Below are positions 31,984 to 41,051 of a stretch of 64,000 nt of DNA, piece by piece. The DNA comes from Halococcus salsus (GTDB lineage: Archaea > Halobacteriota > Halobacteria > Halobacteriales > Halococcaceae). The number at the start of each line of letters is the position of its first letter. Position 1 is the stretch's first letter. Both the position numbers and the translations under genes were made by a program. Location: assembly GCF_009900715.1 (NCBI RefSeq), contig NZ_JAAAJC010000001.1, forward strand, positions 547,216 through 611,215, given 5' to 3'. Below the pieces are notes generated by a model. The model made no database searches. It saw only the letters and a program-made list of their open reading frames with translations, and was not told the DNA's origin.

Positions 31984-34257
31984 ATGGGGAGAAGACTTCC
32001 ACGACTCGGGATGGGGCCCGTCCTTGTTGCGTGTCTCATCGTCGTTCTCGGCACGACGATGATACCCGCGTTCGCGGCAGGAACTGGCAATCAGGCCGAT
32101 ATGACCGAACAGAACACGACGAACTGCGGTTGCGGGGCCGGTGAGGACAACGACGTGGTCGATATCGACGGCGACAACAACACCGTCGAGATCGTCATCA
32201 ACGGCGAGACCGGCGAGGTCAGCGACGTCGTCACCGAAGACACCGGTGATGGCGGTGGCTCGGGGGCCGACCCCGCCGATGACGGCGACAGCACCGGAAC
32301 CGACGAGAGCGCCAGCGTCGATGTCACTGTCGACGACGGCGACGTTCGCGTCAACGGCCAGGACGTCGCGAACGAGGAGAACGACGGGATGAGCAACCAG
32401 GAGGCGCGTGACTCCGTCACCCGGATCGTGACCAACGTCGAGGGGACCTCGGTCTCCAACGACGACATCGACCGGATCGTCGACGAGAACGACATCAACG
32501 GCGGCGACACCAGCGGTCTCAACGTCGATGCACTGGTCGAGGCGCTCAACGCGGCTGACGACGGCAGTGACGGGGCGGACGGTGCGGACGGGGCGGATGG
32601 AACGGACGGCACTGACGGTGCGGACGGGGCGGACGGGGCGGACGGCACTGACGGTGCGGACGGAAGCGACGGCGACGACGGTGCGGACGGAACGGACGGT
32701 GCGGATGGGAGCGATGGCGATGACGGCACCGATGGCTCGGACGGAGCGGATGGAGCCGACGGTGCGGATGGAACGGACGGTACTGACGGCTCGGACGATA
32801 CGGACGGCGCTGACGGGGCGGACGGAAGCGATGGCGATGACGGTACGGACGGTACGGACGGAAGCGATGACGGCTCGGATACCGAGACACCGACCGACGA
32901 TGGCTCGGACACCGACGACGGGTCTGACACCGACGGCGACGACGGCGACAACAGCCAGACCGTCGGCGACATCGACGACAGCACGCTGTTGCAGATCCTC
33001 CTCGACCTGGGCTACCTCGACCTGAGCGAGGTCAATTCCGCGATCGAGAACAACTCGATCGACAACAGCACGATCGTCAACAACGCCGTCAACGGCGACC
33101 AGACGCTCAACCTGAACAGCGTATACGTCGACAACAGCGTCACCAACATCGACAACAGCACGACGATCACCCAGATCATCCAGAACTCGACGGTCGGTGA
33201 CGACTCCGGCAACATCGACACCGGCGACGGCGACGCCGGCGACGGGGACGGAACCACCACGCCTGGGACGACCGACGTCGGTGACGGCGACGGTGCCCCC
33301 GACATCAGCGTCTCGAAGAGCACGGACACGGACGAAGTCGAGGTCAGTCTGCTCGACGACGGCGGGGTCCTGCAGGCGAACGAACCCGCGACGTTCACCG
33401 TGACGGTCACCAACGACGGGGACGCGACCGCCGACGACGTCGTGGTCAACGACGACGACGTGATCGCCGATATCGCGAACAGCGACATCCTCGACACGAC
33501 GGTGTTCCTCGTGACGGATTCGAGCACGAGCCAGGGCGACTTCAGTGCCGCCACTGGTGACTTCGAGGTCGGCACGCTCGAACCGGGCGAGACCGCGACG
33601 CTGACGTTCGACGCGCTCGCCGTCTCGACGGACGCGGGTCTGCTCGACGGCTCGCTCGCGGACCTCAACGCGACCAACGACGCCGAGCTGACGTCCGTCT
33701 CGCCCGAGGACTCGAACGCCGACAACGACGCCGGTAGCGCGACGATCACGCTGGTGAGCGCGCTCGACGATGGGCTGACGGCCGACCAGCTCGCCGCGCT
33801 GAACGACGCGTTCACCGACGCGCAAGTCGACGACCTCCAGGCCGAACTCACGACCGACCAGCTCGTGACGCTGCTCGACTCGACGAGCGACCTGGAACTC
33901 GCCTCGATCGGCGACGCGCTCAACAACGACGAGACCACGATCGAGGACCTCGGCGACGCGATCGACGGTGACAACCTCGATAGCTTCCTCGGCGGGCTCT
34001 CGGGCGGCGGATCGGTCGGCGTCAGCTCGGCCGACGACACGACCGAGAACGCCACCGACGGCGATGCCAACACCAGCGACGACGCCACCGCTGGCTCCGG
34101 CACGGCCACTGGCACCGACGGAACGGCCGCCACGGCGAACGCGACCACGGACACGCAGTCCGCGGTCGGCCCGCTCTCGACCGGCGGGTTCGCGGTCGGC
34201 GGCGTGACGCTGCTCGGGCTCCTGGGGAGCGTCGTGCTCTTCAGGCAGAACCGGTAA
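31984..34257 (+). CDS. Surface protein with collagen-like Gly-X-Asp tract and C-terminal anchor
   Basis: A 757-residue secreted protein. A signal peptide (ACLIVVLGTTMIPAFA, cleavage about residue 31) leads to an acidic region with CGCG, then 34 Gly-X-Asp triplets (about residues 194-295). An Asn-rich segment follows with many N-glycosylation sequons (ENNS, DNSTI, DNSTT, QNST), then a CARDB/DUF11-like domain (DISVSKSTDTDEVEVSLLDDG, FTVTVTNDGDATADDV). The C-terminus has a Thr/Ala stalk and a transmembrane helix FAVGGVTLLGLLGSVVLF ending RQNR; no PGF motif is seen. It probably sits on the cell surface. The start at 31984 is preferred over the GTG at 31975. Confidence 0.82.
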   Translation: MGRRLPRLGMGPVLVACLIVVLGTTMIPAFAAGTGNQADMTEQNTTNCGCGAGEDNDVVDIDGDNNTVEIVINGETGEVSDVVTEDTGDGGGSGADPADDGDSTGTDESASVDVTVDDGDVRVNGQDVANEENDGMSNQEARDSVTRIVTNVEGTSVSNDDIDRIVDENDINGGDTSGLNVDALVEALNAADDGSDGADGADGADGTDGTDGADGADGADGTDGADGSDGDDGADGTDGADGSDGDDGTDGSDGADGADGADGTDGTDGSDDTDGADGADGSDGDDGTDGTDGSDDGSDTETPTDDGSDTDDGSDTDGDDGDNSQTVGDIDDSTLLQILLDLGYLDLSEVNSAIENNSIDNSTIVNNAVNGDQTLNLNSVYVDNSVTNIDNSTTITQIIQNSTVGDDSGNIDTGDGDAGDGDGTTTPGTTDVGDGDGAPDISVSKSTDTDEVEVSLLDDGGVLQANEPATFTVTVTNDGDATADDVVVNDDDVIADIANSDILDTTVFLVTDSSTSQGDFSAATGDFEVGTLEPGETATLTFDALAVSTDAGLLDGSLADLNATNDAELTSVSPEDSNADNDAGSATITLVSALDDGLTADQLAALNDAFTDAQVDDLQAELTTDQLVTLLDSTSDLELASIGDALNNDETTIEDLGDAIDGDNLDSFLGGLSGGGSVGVSSADDTTENATDGDANTSDDATAGSGTATGTDGTAATANATTDTQSAVGPLSTGGFAVGGVTLLGLLGSVVLFRQNR
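32563..32868 (+). repeat. 34-unit Gly-X-Asp coding repeat
   Basis: A 9-bp unit GGN-NNN-GAC repeats 34 times, encoding Gly-Ala-Asp, Gly-Thr-Asp, Gly-Ser-Asp and Gly-Asp-Asp. One unit (27th) has Asp instead of Gly. The first X position is Ala, Thr, Ser or Asp and no unit holds Pro. Copies differ in codon choice, so it is not a very young expansion. Length variation between strains is likely. Confidence 0.85.
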
Positions 34258-34434
34258 CGCCGGCTTCCGCCGGCACCTCGTTTTTCGTTCCCCTCGTTTC
34301 GGAGAGCGCCGTCTCCACCTACCGGGGGCGACGGATCGCTCGGCGACTTTCGAGGAAGCCGGACGACGTTCCCGCGACGGTTCCGACGGGGACGGCGACC
34401 GGTTGTCGAGACCCGGAGATGGCCGACGACTCGT

Positions 34435-37400
34435 TCACTGTGGGGTCGGCAACGGAGCCTCCGGCGAGAAGTTCACCTCGAAGCGAGCCCCCGCGGTGCC
34501 GTCGGCGACCGTCACCTCCCATCCGTGGGCGTCGGCGAGCGTGTCGACGATCGCCAGCCCGAGCCCGGTCCCGGCCTCGTTCGTGGAGTAGCCACGCTCG
34601 AACACCGCCTCGCGTTCCGATTCGGGGATCCCGGAGCCATCGTCGGCGACGTAAAAGCCCGGTGCGTCGTCGAGCGGCCCCACGCGGACCGCCGTGGCGT
34701 CGCCGTGTTCGATCGCGTTACGGAACAGGTTCTCGAAGAGGGTCCTGAGACGGTCGTCGTCGGCTTCGGCGGGGTCGAGGTCCTCGACGGTCAGTTCGGT
34801 CCCACCGGTCTCGACGGTTCGCCAGGCCTGCTCGGCGGTCGCTTCGACGTCGACCCGGGTCGAGTCGGTCACTATCTGGCCCTGCCGGGCGAACGTGAGA
34901 CACTCCTCGATCAGGGTGTCCATCCGGTCGAGCGCGTCGGCGATGGGCCGTGTGTGCTCGCTGTCGGTCTCCGTTTCGAGGAGTTCGAGCCGGCCGCTCG
35001 CCACGGCCAACGGGCTGCGCAGGTCGTGGCTCAACACGCTCGCGAACGCCTCCAGTTGGTCGCTCTGGCGTTCGAGCAGACGCTTTCGGGCCGCACGTTC
35101 GCGCTCGCGTTCCGCGCGTTCGAGGGCGGCCTCCACGGTGGTGGCGAGGAGCCGTGTGAGCGCCTCGTCGGTCTCGTCGAACTCGCCCGGCGTCGTGGTG
35201 CCGACGTTCATCACGCCGTACTCGCCAAGCGGGAGGACCATCCCCGATCGGACCGGCGTCTCCGGGCGGCAGTCGTCCGTGTCGTCGGCGTCGTAGCTGT
35301 ACGCGTCGCCGGTCTCGAAGACCTCCCACGTGCGGCCATCGCCGGGCTCGTAGGTCGGCAACGCCTCGACCGCCGTCCCCTCGTCGTCGGTCAGGGCCGC
35401 CGGACGGAGCGTCCCGGTGTCCTCGTCGTATAACCAGAGACTCGCCACGGAGCGGTCGAGCAGGTCCTCGGTCGCGTCCATGGCGATCGACGCCACGGCC
35501 GCGGGCCCCTCGGCCCCCATCATCTCTCGCGTCCGGTCGTGGAGGTCGAGGAGCACACGCTCACGGCGTTTCTGGGGTGTGATATCGGTGTAGATGGCGT
35601 ACTGTGATCCCTCCGGCGACTCCTCGTCCGGTCCGCTGATCGGGACGTTCCGCAACAGGAAGGTCCGGCGGCCAGCGGCCGTGAGCCGTTCGACTTCCGC
35701 GTCGAGCGACGCCCCGGACCTGGACGCGGCCACGAGCTGTCTGTGCTTTTCGACCCGGTCGGCGGGGACGATCGTCTCCGTGACCGGGCGGTCGAGGACG
35801 CGCTCCGGCTCGTAGCCGAAGACCTGCTCGAAGGCGGGGTTGACCTCCTTCGGGACGAGCACGTTGTCGTCGAGGTCGTGGCGATACACCGGGTCCGGGA
35901 TGTTCTCGAACAGCGCCGCGAGGGTGTTGCGCTCGCGTTGGAGGTCCCGTTTGTCCTCCCTGCGCTCGGTGATGTCGGTCAGGATCGCGTAGCCGGCGAC
36001 TCGCCCGTCCTCGGCCGTCTCCGTCATCGAGGCGTTTCGCAACAGGAAGGTCCGTCGCCCGGTCGCGGTCTCGCACTCGACCGCCACGTTGACGAGGTCG
36101 CCCGTTCCCGCACGCGCCACGACGTCCTCGTACTCCGCCAGACGATCGGCGGGGACGATCGTTTGGGCGATCCGTTCGCCGACGACCTCGTGCTCGTCGT
36201 ACCCGAAGACCGACTCGAACGCCGGGTTGACGGCTCGGATCCGCCCCGCTTCGCCCGCCGCTTCGAACTCGTATCGGAACACCGCGTCCGAGACGTTCTC
36301 GAACAGCGCACTCAGTCGGTCGCGTTCGCGTTCGAGGGCGCTCTCGTAGCGGTTGCGTTCCGTGACGTCCTGGCCGACGAGGACGGCTCCCCGGAACTCG
36401 CCGTCGGAGGGCAGCAGCGAGACGTGGATCCGCAGCACGCGTTCGTCCCGTTCGGGGTGCGTGATGGGGATCGTATACTGACCGGTGGTCCGGTCGGACG
36501 ACGCCGACAACAGGTCGCGCAACACCGCTCGGTACTTGGAGATGGCGGCCTCGGGCACGATCCCCTCCTCGATCAACGAGACGAACGGGTCGCCGGTGAG
36601 CGCCGCGACGGTGTGCCCGACGAGCGCGGTCGCACGTTCGTTACACCACGTGATCGTCCCCTCGGCGTCGAGCACGAACACGCCGACCGGGGCGACCTCC
36701 ATCACCGTCTCGTAGCGTTCGAGCTCGTGTTCGCGCTCCCTGTGCTCGGTGACGTCGGTCAGGACCGACTGGACGGCGGGCTCGCCCTCGTAGGTGATGG
36801 GCGTGCTCGCCACTACCGCGTGTCGCGTCTCGCCGTCGAACCCGACGAAGCGCTGTTCGATGGGCTCTCGGGGTTCGCTCTCACGACTCCCCGCCCAGCG
36901 CTCCCGGAGCGTGGCCTCGTCCTCGGGGTGGACTAGGTCGAGCGTCGACAGGCCGTGAACCGCCTCGGGGCCGTCCGCGCCGATGAACGACGCGGCCGCC
37001 TCGTTGGCGTAGACGATGCTGTCGTCGAGGGAGGTGATGACGACGCCGGCGGGCGAGGACTCGACGAGGTGCTGGTAGCGCTCCTCGGAGCGTTCGAGCT
37101 GTCGCTCCGCATGGCGTGCCTCGATCGCGTTCTCGATCCGGTTCGCGAGCACCTCGTACTGCTCGGTGCCGGTCTCCTTCTGGAGGTAGTCGGTGACGCC
37201 GAGTGAGATGGCTTCACTCGCGACCTCTTCGCTCCCCTTGCCGGTGAACAGGATGAACGGGGTTCCGGGATCGCGCTCGGCGACCGCCTCGAACAGCGCG
37301 AGCCCGTCCATTCCGGGCATATTGTAGTCGCTGACGATACAGTCGACGTCCAGATCCTCCAACAGGTCGAGCGCCGCGTCCGGGTCCGTCGCGGTCGTGA

Positions 37401-37497
37401 CCGTCACGTCGTCGCTCGCCCGTTCGACGAACGCCGCTGCCGTCTCGACCATCCCCGGGTCGTCGTCCACGAGGAGGACCGTTGCCATCTCTCTCAT
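34435..37497 (-). CDS. Hybrid sensor histidine kinase: receiver, four PAS, GAF, HisKA, HATPase
   Basis: A 1020-residue cytoplasmic sensor without membrane helices. Order: receiver domain (about 3-120, phospho-Asp in VSDYNMPGMDG), PAS domains at about 135-255, 260-385, 395-515 and 520-640, a GAF-like domain (about 650-790), a HisKA helix with the phospho-acceptor His in LSHDLRSPLAVASGR (about 815) and an HATPase with NLFRNAIEHG, DDGSGIP and GLGLAIVDTL. Haloarchaea have many such kinases. ATG 37497 or 37488 fits the start; a TATA box (ATTTATATTA, 37537-37546) lies upstream. No cognate output regulator is adjacent. The ligand is unknown. Confidence 0.9.
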   Translation of the reverse strand: MREMATVLLVDDDPGMVETAAAFVERASDDVTVTTATDPDAALDLLEDLDVDCIVSDYNMPGMDGLALFEAVAERDPGTPFILFTGKGSEEVASEAISLGVTDYLQKETGTEQYEVLANRIENAIEARHAERQLERSEERYQHLVESSPAGVVITSLDDSIVYANEAAASFIGADGPEAVHGLSTLDLVHPEDEATLRERWAGSRESEPREPIEQRFVGFDGETRHAVVASTPITYEGEPAVQSVLTDVTEHREREHELERYETVMEVAPVGVFVLDAEGTITWCNERATALVGHTVAALTGDPFVSLIEEGIVPEAAISKYRAVLRDLLSASSDRTTGQYTIPITHPERDERVLRIHVSLLPSDGEFRGAVLVGQDVTERNRYESALERERDRLSALFENVSDAVFRYEFEAAGEAGRIRAVNPAFESVFGYDEHEVVGERIAQTIVPADRLAEYEDVVARAGTGDLVNVAVECETATGRRTFLLRNASMTETAEDGRVAGYAILTDITERREDKRDLQRERNTLAALFENIPDPVYRHDLDDNVLVPKEVNPAFEQVFGYEPERVLDRPVTETIVPADRVEKHRQLVAASRSGASLDAEVERLTAAGRRTFLLRNVPISGPDEESPEGSQYAIYTDITPQKRRERVLLDLHDRTREMMGAEGPAAVASIAMDATEDLLDRSVASLWLYDEDTGTLRPAALTDDEGTAVEALPTYEPGDGRTWEVFETGDAYSYDADDTDDCRPETPVRSGMVLPLGEYGVMNVGTTTPGEFDETDEALTRLLATTVEAALERAERERERAARKRLLERQSDQLEAFASVLSHDLRSPLAVASGRLELLETETDSEHTRPIADALDRMDTLIEECLTFARQGQIVTDSTRVDVEATAEQAWRTVETGGTELTVEDLDPAEADDDRLRTLFENLFRNAIEHGDATAVRVGPLDDAPGFYVADDGSGIPESEREAVFERGYSTNEAGTGLGLAIVDTLADAHGWEVTVADGTAGARFEVNFSPEAPLPTPQ

Positions 37498-37733
37498 AAC
37501 TGAATCCCTGCGGTCGTCCCTTCGGACGATCGGCGGGGTAATATAAATGCCCCCACTCGACGGTCGAAACTCCCGTTCGGGCGAGGTCGTGCCCGATCCG
37601 GCTCGTCTCATGATCCCGCCGAGGGCCGACGAGGACGCGCTCTCGCTGGAGGCAACTGACGAGACGAAGACGGCACCGACCGGACGACAACGGATGGCTT
37701 AGGAAGCGCGAGTCGGAACGGTGAACAGAGTAA

Positions 37734-38918
37734 ATGAGAGTCACGCGGATCCTTCGGTCCTCGCCCGTCGTCGTCGTGATATTCGCGAGCACGCTCGTCG
37801 CGGTGATGGGCGTCTCCCTCATCAGCCCCGTACTCCCGGCCGTACAGGAGGCGTGGGGTATCTCGGAGGGCCAGGCCAGCCTGCTGCTGTCGGCGTTCAC
37901 GCTCCCGGGGATCTTCCTCACCGTTCCGATCGGGGTCGTCGCCGACCGGATCGGTCGGAAACCCGTCCTGATCCCGGCGCTCGCCGTCTTCGGCCTCTGT
38001 GGTGGGGCGATCGTCCTCGTCCCCGATTTCACGCTGGTTCTCGTGCTTCGGGGCATCCAGGGCGCGGCCAGCAGCGCGATCATGATGGTCACGATCACGC
38101 TCCTGGGCGACCTCTTCACCGGCGAGGAGCGGCGTGTCCTGATCGGGACCAACGCCGCGATCCTCGCGATCGGTGCCGCCGGCTACCCGCTTCTCGGCGG
38201 TGCGCTCGCGACGATCGCCTGGTCGGTTCCGTTCGCCTGCTTCCTCCTCGCGCTCGTCATCATCATTCCCGGGATCACGGTGCTTCAGGAGCCGGACCGA
38301 AGCGAGAGCGACGCCGAACCGAGCGTGTACGCCTTCCTCACGGGGCCGACCCCGCTACGACCGTTCGCGGTCCTCTACACGGCGATATTCGGGATCTTCG
38401 TCGTTCTCTACGGGGCACAGCTCACGTTGCTACCCTTCCTGCTCGATAACAGCTACCAGCTCTCGTCGGCCGGTATCGGTCTCCTCCTCGGGCTGCCGGC
38501 GCTCGCGATGGGAGCCACCGCGACACAGAGCGGTCGGATCCTCCGCACGTTCACGAGCTTTCAATCGATCGCGCTCGGCTTCGTGAGCTACGGGGTCGGG
38601 CTCGCCGTCGTCGCCCGCGCCCAGTCGCTCTCCACCGTCGCTGGCGCGCTCCTCCTGTTCGGGTTCGGGCAGGGGCTCGCGGAGCCGATCACGGACACCG
38701 CGCTGAACGAGTTGGCCCCGGACGACTTCCGTGGCAGCATCATGAGCGTGCGAACGAGCGTGCTCCGACTCGGGACGACGGTCGGGCCACCGCTGAGCGT
38801 CGCCGCCACCGGCGTCGTGGGCTACCGAGGAACGCTGTTCCTCTCCGGTATCGCTGCGTTCCTCATCGGTGCGGTTTGGTTCACGGTCAGAACGATCCCC
38901 CGAAGCGACGAGCACTGA
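37734..38918 (+). CDS. MFS transporter
   Basis: A 394-residue 12-helix major facilitator. The loop 2-3 signature is GVVADRIGRKPVLIP and the second half repeats the fold. It resembles bacterial drug/efflux proton antiporters (DHA1 group); helix 5 has an antiporter-like GYPLLGGAL segment. It is divergent from the sensor kinase with about 240 bp between the starts, which hints at shared regulation. Substrate unknown. Confidence 0.88.
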   Translation: MRVTRILRSSPVVVVIFASTLVAVMGVSLISPVLPAVQEAWGISEGQASLLLSAFTLPGIFLTVPIGVVADRIGRKPVLIPALAVFGLCGGAIVLVPDFTLVLVLRGIQGAASSAIMMVTITLLGDLFTGEERRVLIGTNAAILAIGAAGYPLLGGALATIAWSVPFACFLLALVIIIPGITVLQEPDRSESDAEPSVYAFLTGPTPLRPFAVLYTAIFGIFVVLYGAQLTLLPFLLDNSYQLSSAGIGLLLGLPALAMGATATQSGRILRTFTSFQSIALGFVSYGVGLAVVARAQSLSTVAGALLLFGFGQGLAEPITDTALNELAPDDFRGSIMSVRTSVLRLGTTVGPPLSVAATGVVGYRGTLFLSGIAAFLIGAVWFTVRTIPRSDEH

Positions 38919-38989
38919 CCGTCGGCTGTCGAGGTGGGTCCCGCGTTCGACGGCGGTTGGTAACTGGGTGGGCTACGGTATCGCTTCGA

Positions 38990-39265
38990 TCAGTACTGGT
39001 CGTCGAACTGCTCCGCCATCTCCACGTCCTGCTCGGTGACACCGCCCTCCTCGTGGCTCGTCAGCTGCACTTCCACCTCGTCGAATCGGATCGTCATCTC
39101 CGGGTGGTGGACCTCCTCGTCGGCGAGCTCGGCGACGTCGTTCGCGAAGGCGACGCCGTCGAGGTACTCCTCGAACTCGTAGGTCCGAACGATCGCCTCG
39201 CCGTCCCGGCTCCATCCGTCGGGCGCACGGTCGTCGATCTCGTCGTCCGAGAGGGTCTCGGCCAT
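38990..39265 (-). CDS. phhB: Pterin-4a-carbinolamine dehydratase
   Basis: A 91-residue protein that dehydrates 4a-hydroxytetrahydrobiopterin; PhhB family. The diagnostic motif is VHHPEMTIRFDEVEVQLTSHE, with the active-site His pair and a further His. A TATA-like CCTTATTCAC (39286-39296) lies about 25 nt upstream of ATG 39265, so it is leaderless. No pterin-dependent hydroxylase is in the window; haloarchaeal copies may instead recycle another pterin. Confidence 0.9.
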   Translation of the reverse strand: MAETLSDDEIDDRAPDGWSRDGEAIVRTYEFEEYLDGVAFANDVAELADEEVHHPEMTIRFDEVEVQLTSHEEGGVTEQDVEMAEQFDDQY

Positions 39266-39296
39266 GTCACCACAACCGGGGACCAGGTGAATAAGG

Positions 39297-39682
39297 GTTT
39301 GCCAGGCTCGTTCAAGCAACACCGTCCCACGGACGTCGTCGAAGCCATCGGTCCACCCGAACGAAGCGACCTCTCGAGGAGCGCCCGACAAACGGTCTCT
39401 AGCCGACTACTGCGCGTCGGTTGTTCCCCAGGACGTCGTACGAAGATACTCCTCTGGCTATCCTCGCTACGTCGTGTCCATGAAACCCGATGGGTGCTCC
39501 GTTGGTACGTCGGGGGTGAGGGCCATCCAGTGAGCACTATCAAACACCTGAGCAACACTGCGGGGAGTATAGGGGACCGCATCGTCTCTTCGCCGACGGA
39601 GTACGTTCCGACCGTAATCTATACCCACTTCGGGACGCCATCCGTCCCCTACCGACGCCATCAGACGCGAACCACCGCCCGA
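39297..39682. other. Intergenic region, no gene recognised
   Basis: About 390 bases with lower GC than its surroundings. Open frames on both strands give products with no family features. A TATA-like AGTATAGGGG lies at about 39568-39577, with no sensible frame behind it. It could hold a decayed gene or short RNA; nothing definite is seen. Confidence 0.35.
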
Positions 39683-39711
39683 AATACGGCCTGTGATAGA
39701 ACACCAACCCT

Positions 39712-39900
39712 ATGACGACCCCATATCACCCCGACGACCTCGCCGACAGGGACGATTTCGAAGCCCACCTCCAACACCTCGTCGCCGTGGCGCGCGACAA
39801 CGACATCCCGATCGAGGGTGCGTATCACGTCCGTTCGTCCGAGCCCGAGGAACCGGACTATCAAGTCGAGATCAGCGAGATAGCCCCGGGGAACACGTAG
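39712..39900 (+). CDS. Small acidic protein of 62 residues
   Basis: A hydrophilic protein opening MTTPYHPDDLADRDDFEAHL, then LVAVARDNDIPIEGAYHVRS and a C-terminus of beta character, PDYQVEISEIAPG. It resembles short uncharacterised haloarchaeal proteins; no function can be given. A TATA-like AAATACGG lies about 26 nt upstream. It is convergent with the HTH gene at 39958. Confidence 0.65.
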   Translation: MTTPYHPDDLADRDDFEAHLQHLVAVARDNDIPIEGAYHVRSSEPEEPDYQVEISEIAPGNT

Positions 39901-39957
39901 AACGAGCTCCTCGGTCGATCGGTAACTCGTGCGAGGCGCGTCGAGACGGCGACGGGC

Positions 39958-40167
39958 TCACTCCTCGGAGGTGGTCTCGCGAACCAGCGTATCGATCTCG
40001 CTGCGCATTCGCTCGGAGTACTCCCGGTCCGAGATGCCACGCTGGTTCGCCAACTCCACCAGCGAGGTCTCCCGTGGCACTTTGAAGTACCCCTCGCGGA
40101 CCGCGGTGTGCAGGAGGTCTCGGTGGGTGCTCGACGCTTCCGATTCCCCTTCGTCGCTTGAGGCCAT
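39958..40167 (-). CDS. Minimal HTH_10 (Bat-like) DNA-binding protein
   Basis: A 69-residue protein made almost entirely of one HTH domain: LLHTAVREGYFKVPRETSLVELANQRGISDREYSERM with a second recognition helix after. It matches the C-terminal HTH_10 domain of haloarchaeal bacterio-opsin-activator-type regulators, but the usual N-terminal sensor is absent. It could be a stand-alone regulator or a truncated relic. Its promoter region contains the inverted repeat at 40211-40274, and an Lrp-type gene lies upstream in the same direction. Confidence 0.78.
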   Translation of the reverse strand: MASSDEGESEASSTHRDLLHTAVREGYFKVPRETSLVELANQRGISDREYSERMRSEIDTLVRETTSEE

Positions 40168-40210
40168 TGGTCTTCTCACGTCGAAGTTGGTCGGAAGCGC
40201 CAAAGGTATT

Positions 40211-40274
40211 GCGATAATCACAGTTTGAATGCCGGAATATTCGCACAAACGAAGTTTTTTGCTGTGATTATCGC
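40211..40274. repeat. Perfect 13-bp inverted repeat between two regulator genes
   Basis: GCGATAATCACAG at 40211-40223 is matched by its exact complement CTGTGATTATCGC at 40262-40274, 38 nt apart. The stretch between is AT-rich. The right arm lies 4 bases beyond the Lrp gene's stop and the left arm overlaps a likely TATA element of the HTH gene. It could be a dyad operator or a large-loop hairpin. Confidence 0.6.
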
Positions 40275-40278
40275 AGCG

Positions 40279-40785
40279 TCAAAATGATCCCGACGAACCG
40301 CTCGGCTCGGCGTCGGTCTCGTCGTCGTACTCGAAGTGGCTCCACGGGCGCGTGTAGTGGTTCGCGATTATCTCCGAGGTCACGAGCTCGATGCCGGTGG
40401 TGGCGAGGTCGTTGGTGATCGTGGTGAGGTCGTGGGTGTCGACGGCGACGGCCTCGACGTAGAGGTTCTGTGCGCTGGTGAGCATCTCGCGAACGTCGAC
40501 GACGCCCCTGGTCGAAAGCGCCTCCCGCGCGAGTCGTTCGCGTCGGTCGGCCGGCGCGGTGCAGATGAACAGGACGTGGAGCGGGAACGCCGCTCGCTCG
40601 TAATCGACTTTCGGGTAGTACGATTCGATGACTCCCGTGTCCTCGAGCGCGTCGAGCCGGTTGCGTACCGTACTCGACGAGACCTCGACCTCGGCGGCGA
40701 TCTCCGCGATCGTGGTGTTGCGGGCGTCGCGCTGGAGCGCGAACAGGATCCCGCGGTCCACGTCGTCAAGCGTCTCCGAATCCAT
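40279..40785 (-). CDS. Lrp/AsnC family transcription regulator
   Basis: A 168-residue regulator. The N-terminal winged HTH is DSETLDDVDRGILFALQRDARNT, with the recognition helix VSSSTVRNRLDALEDTGVI; the C-terminus is an AsnC ligand-type domain (FPLHVLFICTAPADR, VEAVAVDTHDLTTI). A TATA box CTATTTATTT (40808-40817) is about 27 nt before ATG 40785. The C-terminal tail is Asp/Glu/Ser-rich. The ligand and targets are unknown. Confidence 0.9.
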   Translation of the reverse strand: MDSETLDDVDRGILFALQRDARNTTIAEIAAEVEVSSSTVRNRLDALEDTGVIESYYPKVDYERAAFPLHVLFICTAPADRRERLAREALSTRGVVDVREMLTSAQNLYVEAVAVDTHDLTTITNDLATTGIELVTSEIIANHYTRPWSHFEYDDETDAEPSGSSGSF

Positions 40786-41051
40786 GGAATGAGTAGGCTC
40801 CTTCCGCAAATAAATAGTGCCGGCGACCACCGAGGTCCGGCGCGACCGACGGTGCAACGTTGTCCGTGAACGCGACACTCGTCGTGAACACGGCAGAGCG
40901 GAGCCCGCCGACGGAATCGGTGGTGCTCTCACGGAGCCCAACGTCCCCGGTGTCCCGAGCGAGGACGACCGCGACCGACCTCCACTATAAAAAGGCGGGG
41001 TTCACTGCACACGAAACTTGAAACGGGGCTTGGGATAAGTCACGGATCGTC

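Noticed and set aside
32563-32868. CRISPR array
   Set aside because: The repeat is a 9-bp coding unit without spacers inside an open frame.
31978-33825. Long minus-strand frame over the surface protein
   Set aside because: The Val/Arg repeats mirror the Gly-X-Asp codons; no promoter or start is credible.
39467-39661. 64-codon minus-strand frame in the gap after phhB
   Set aside because: No promoter, family match or haloarchaeal-type composition.
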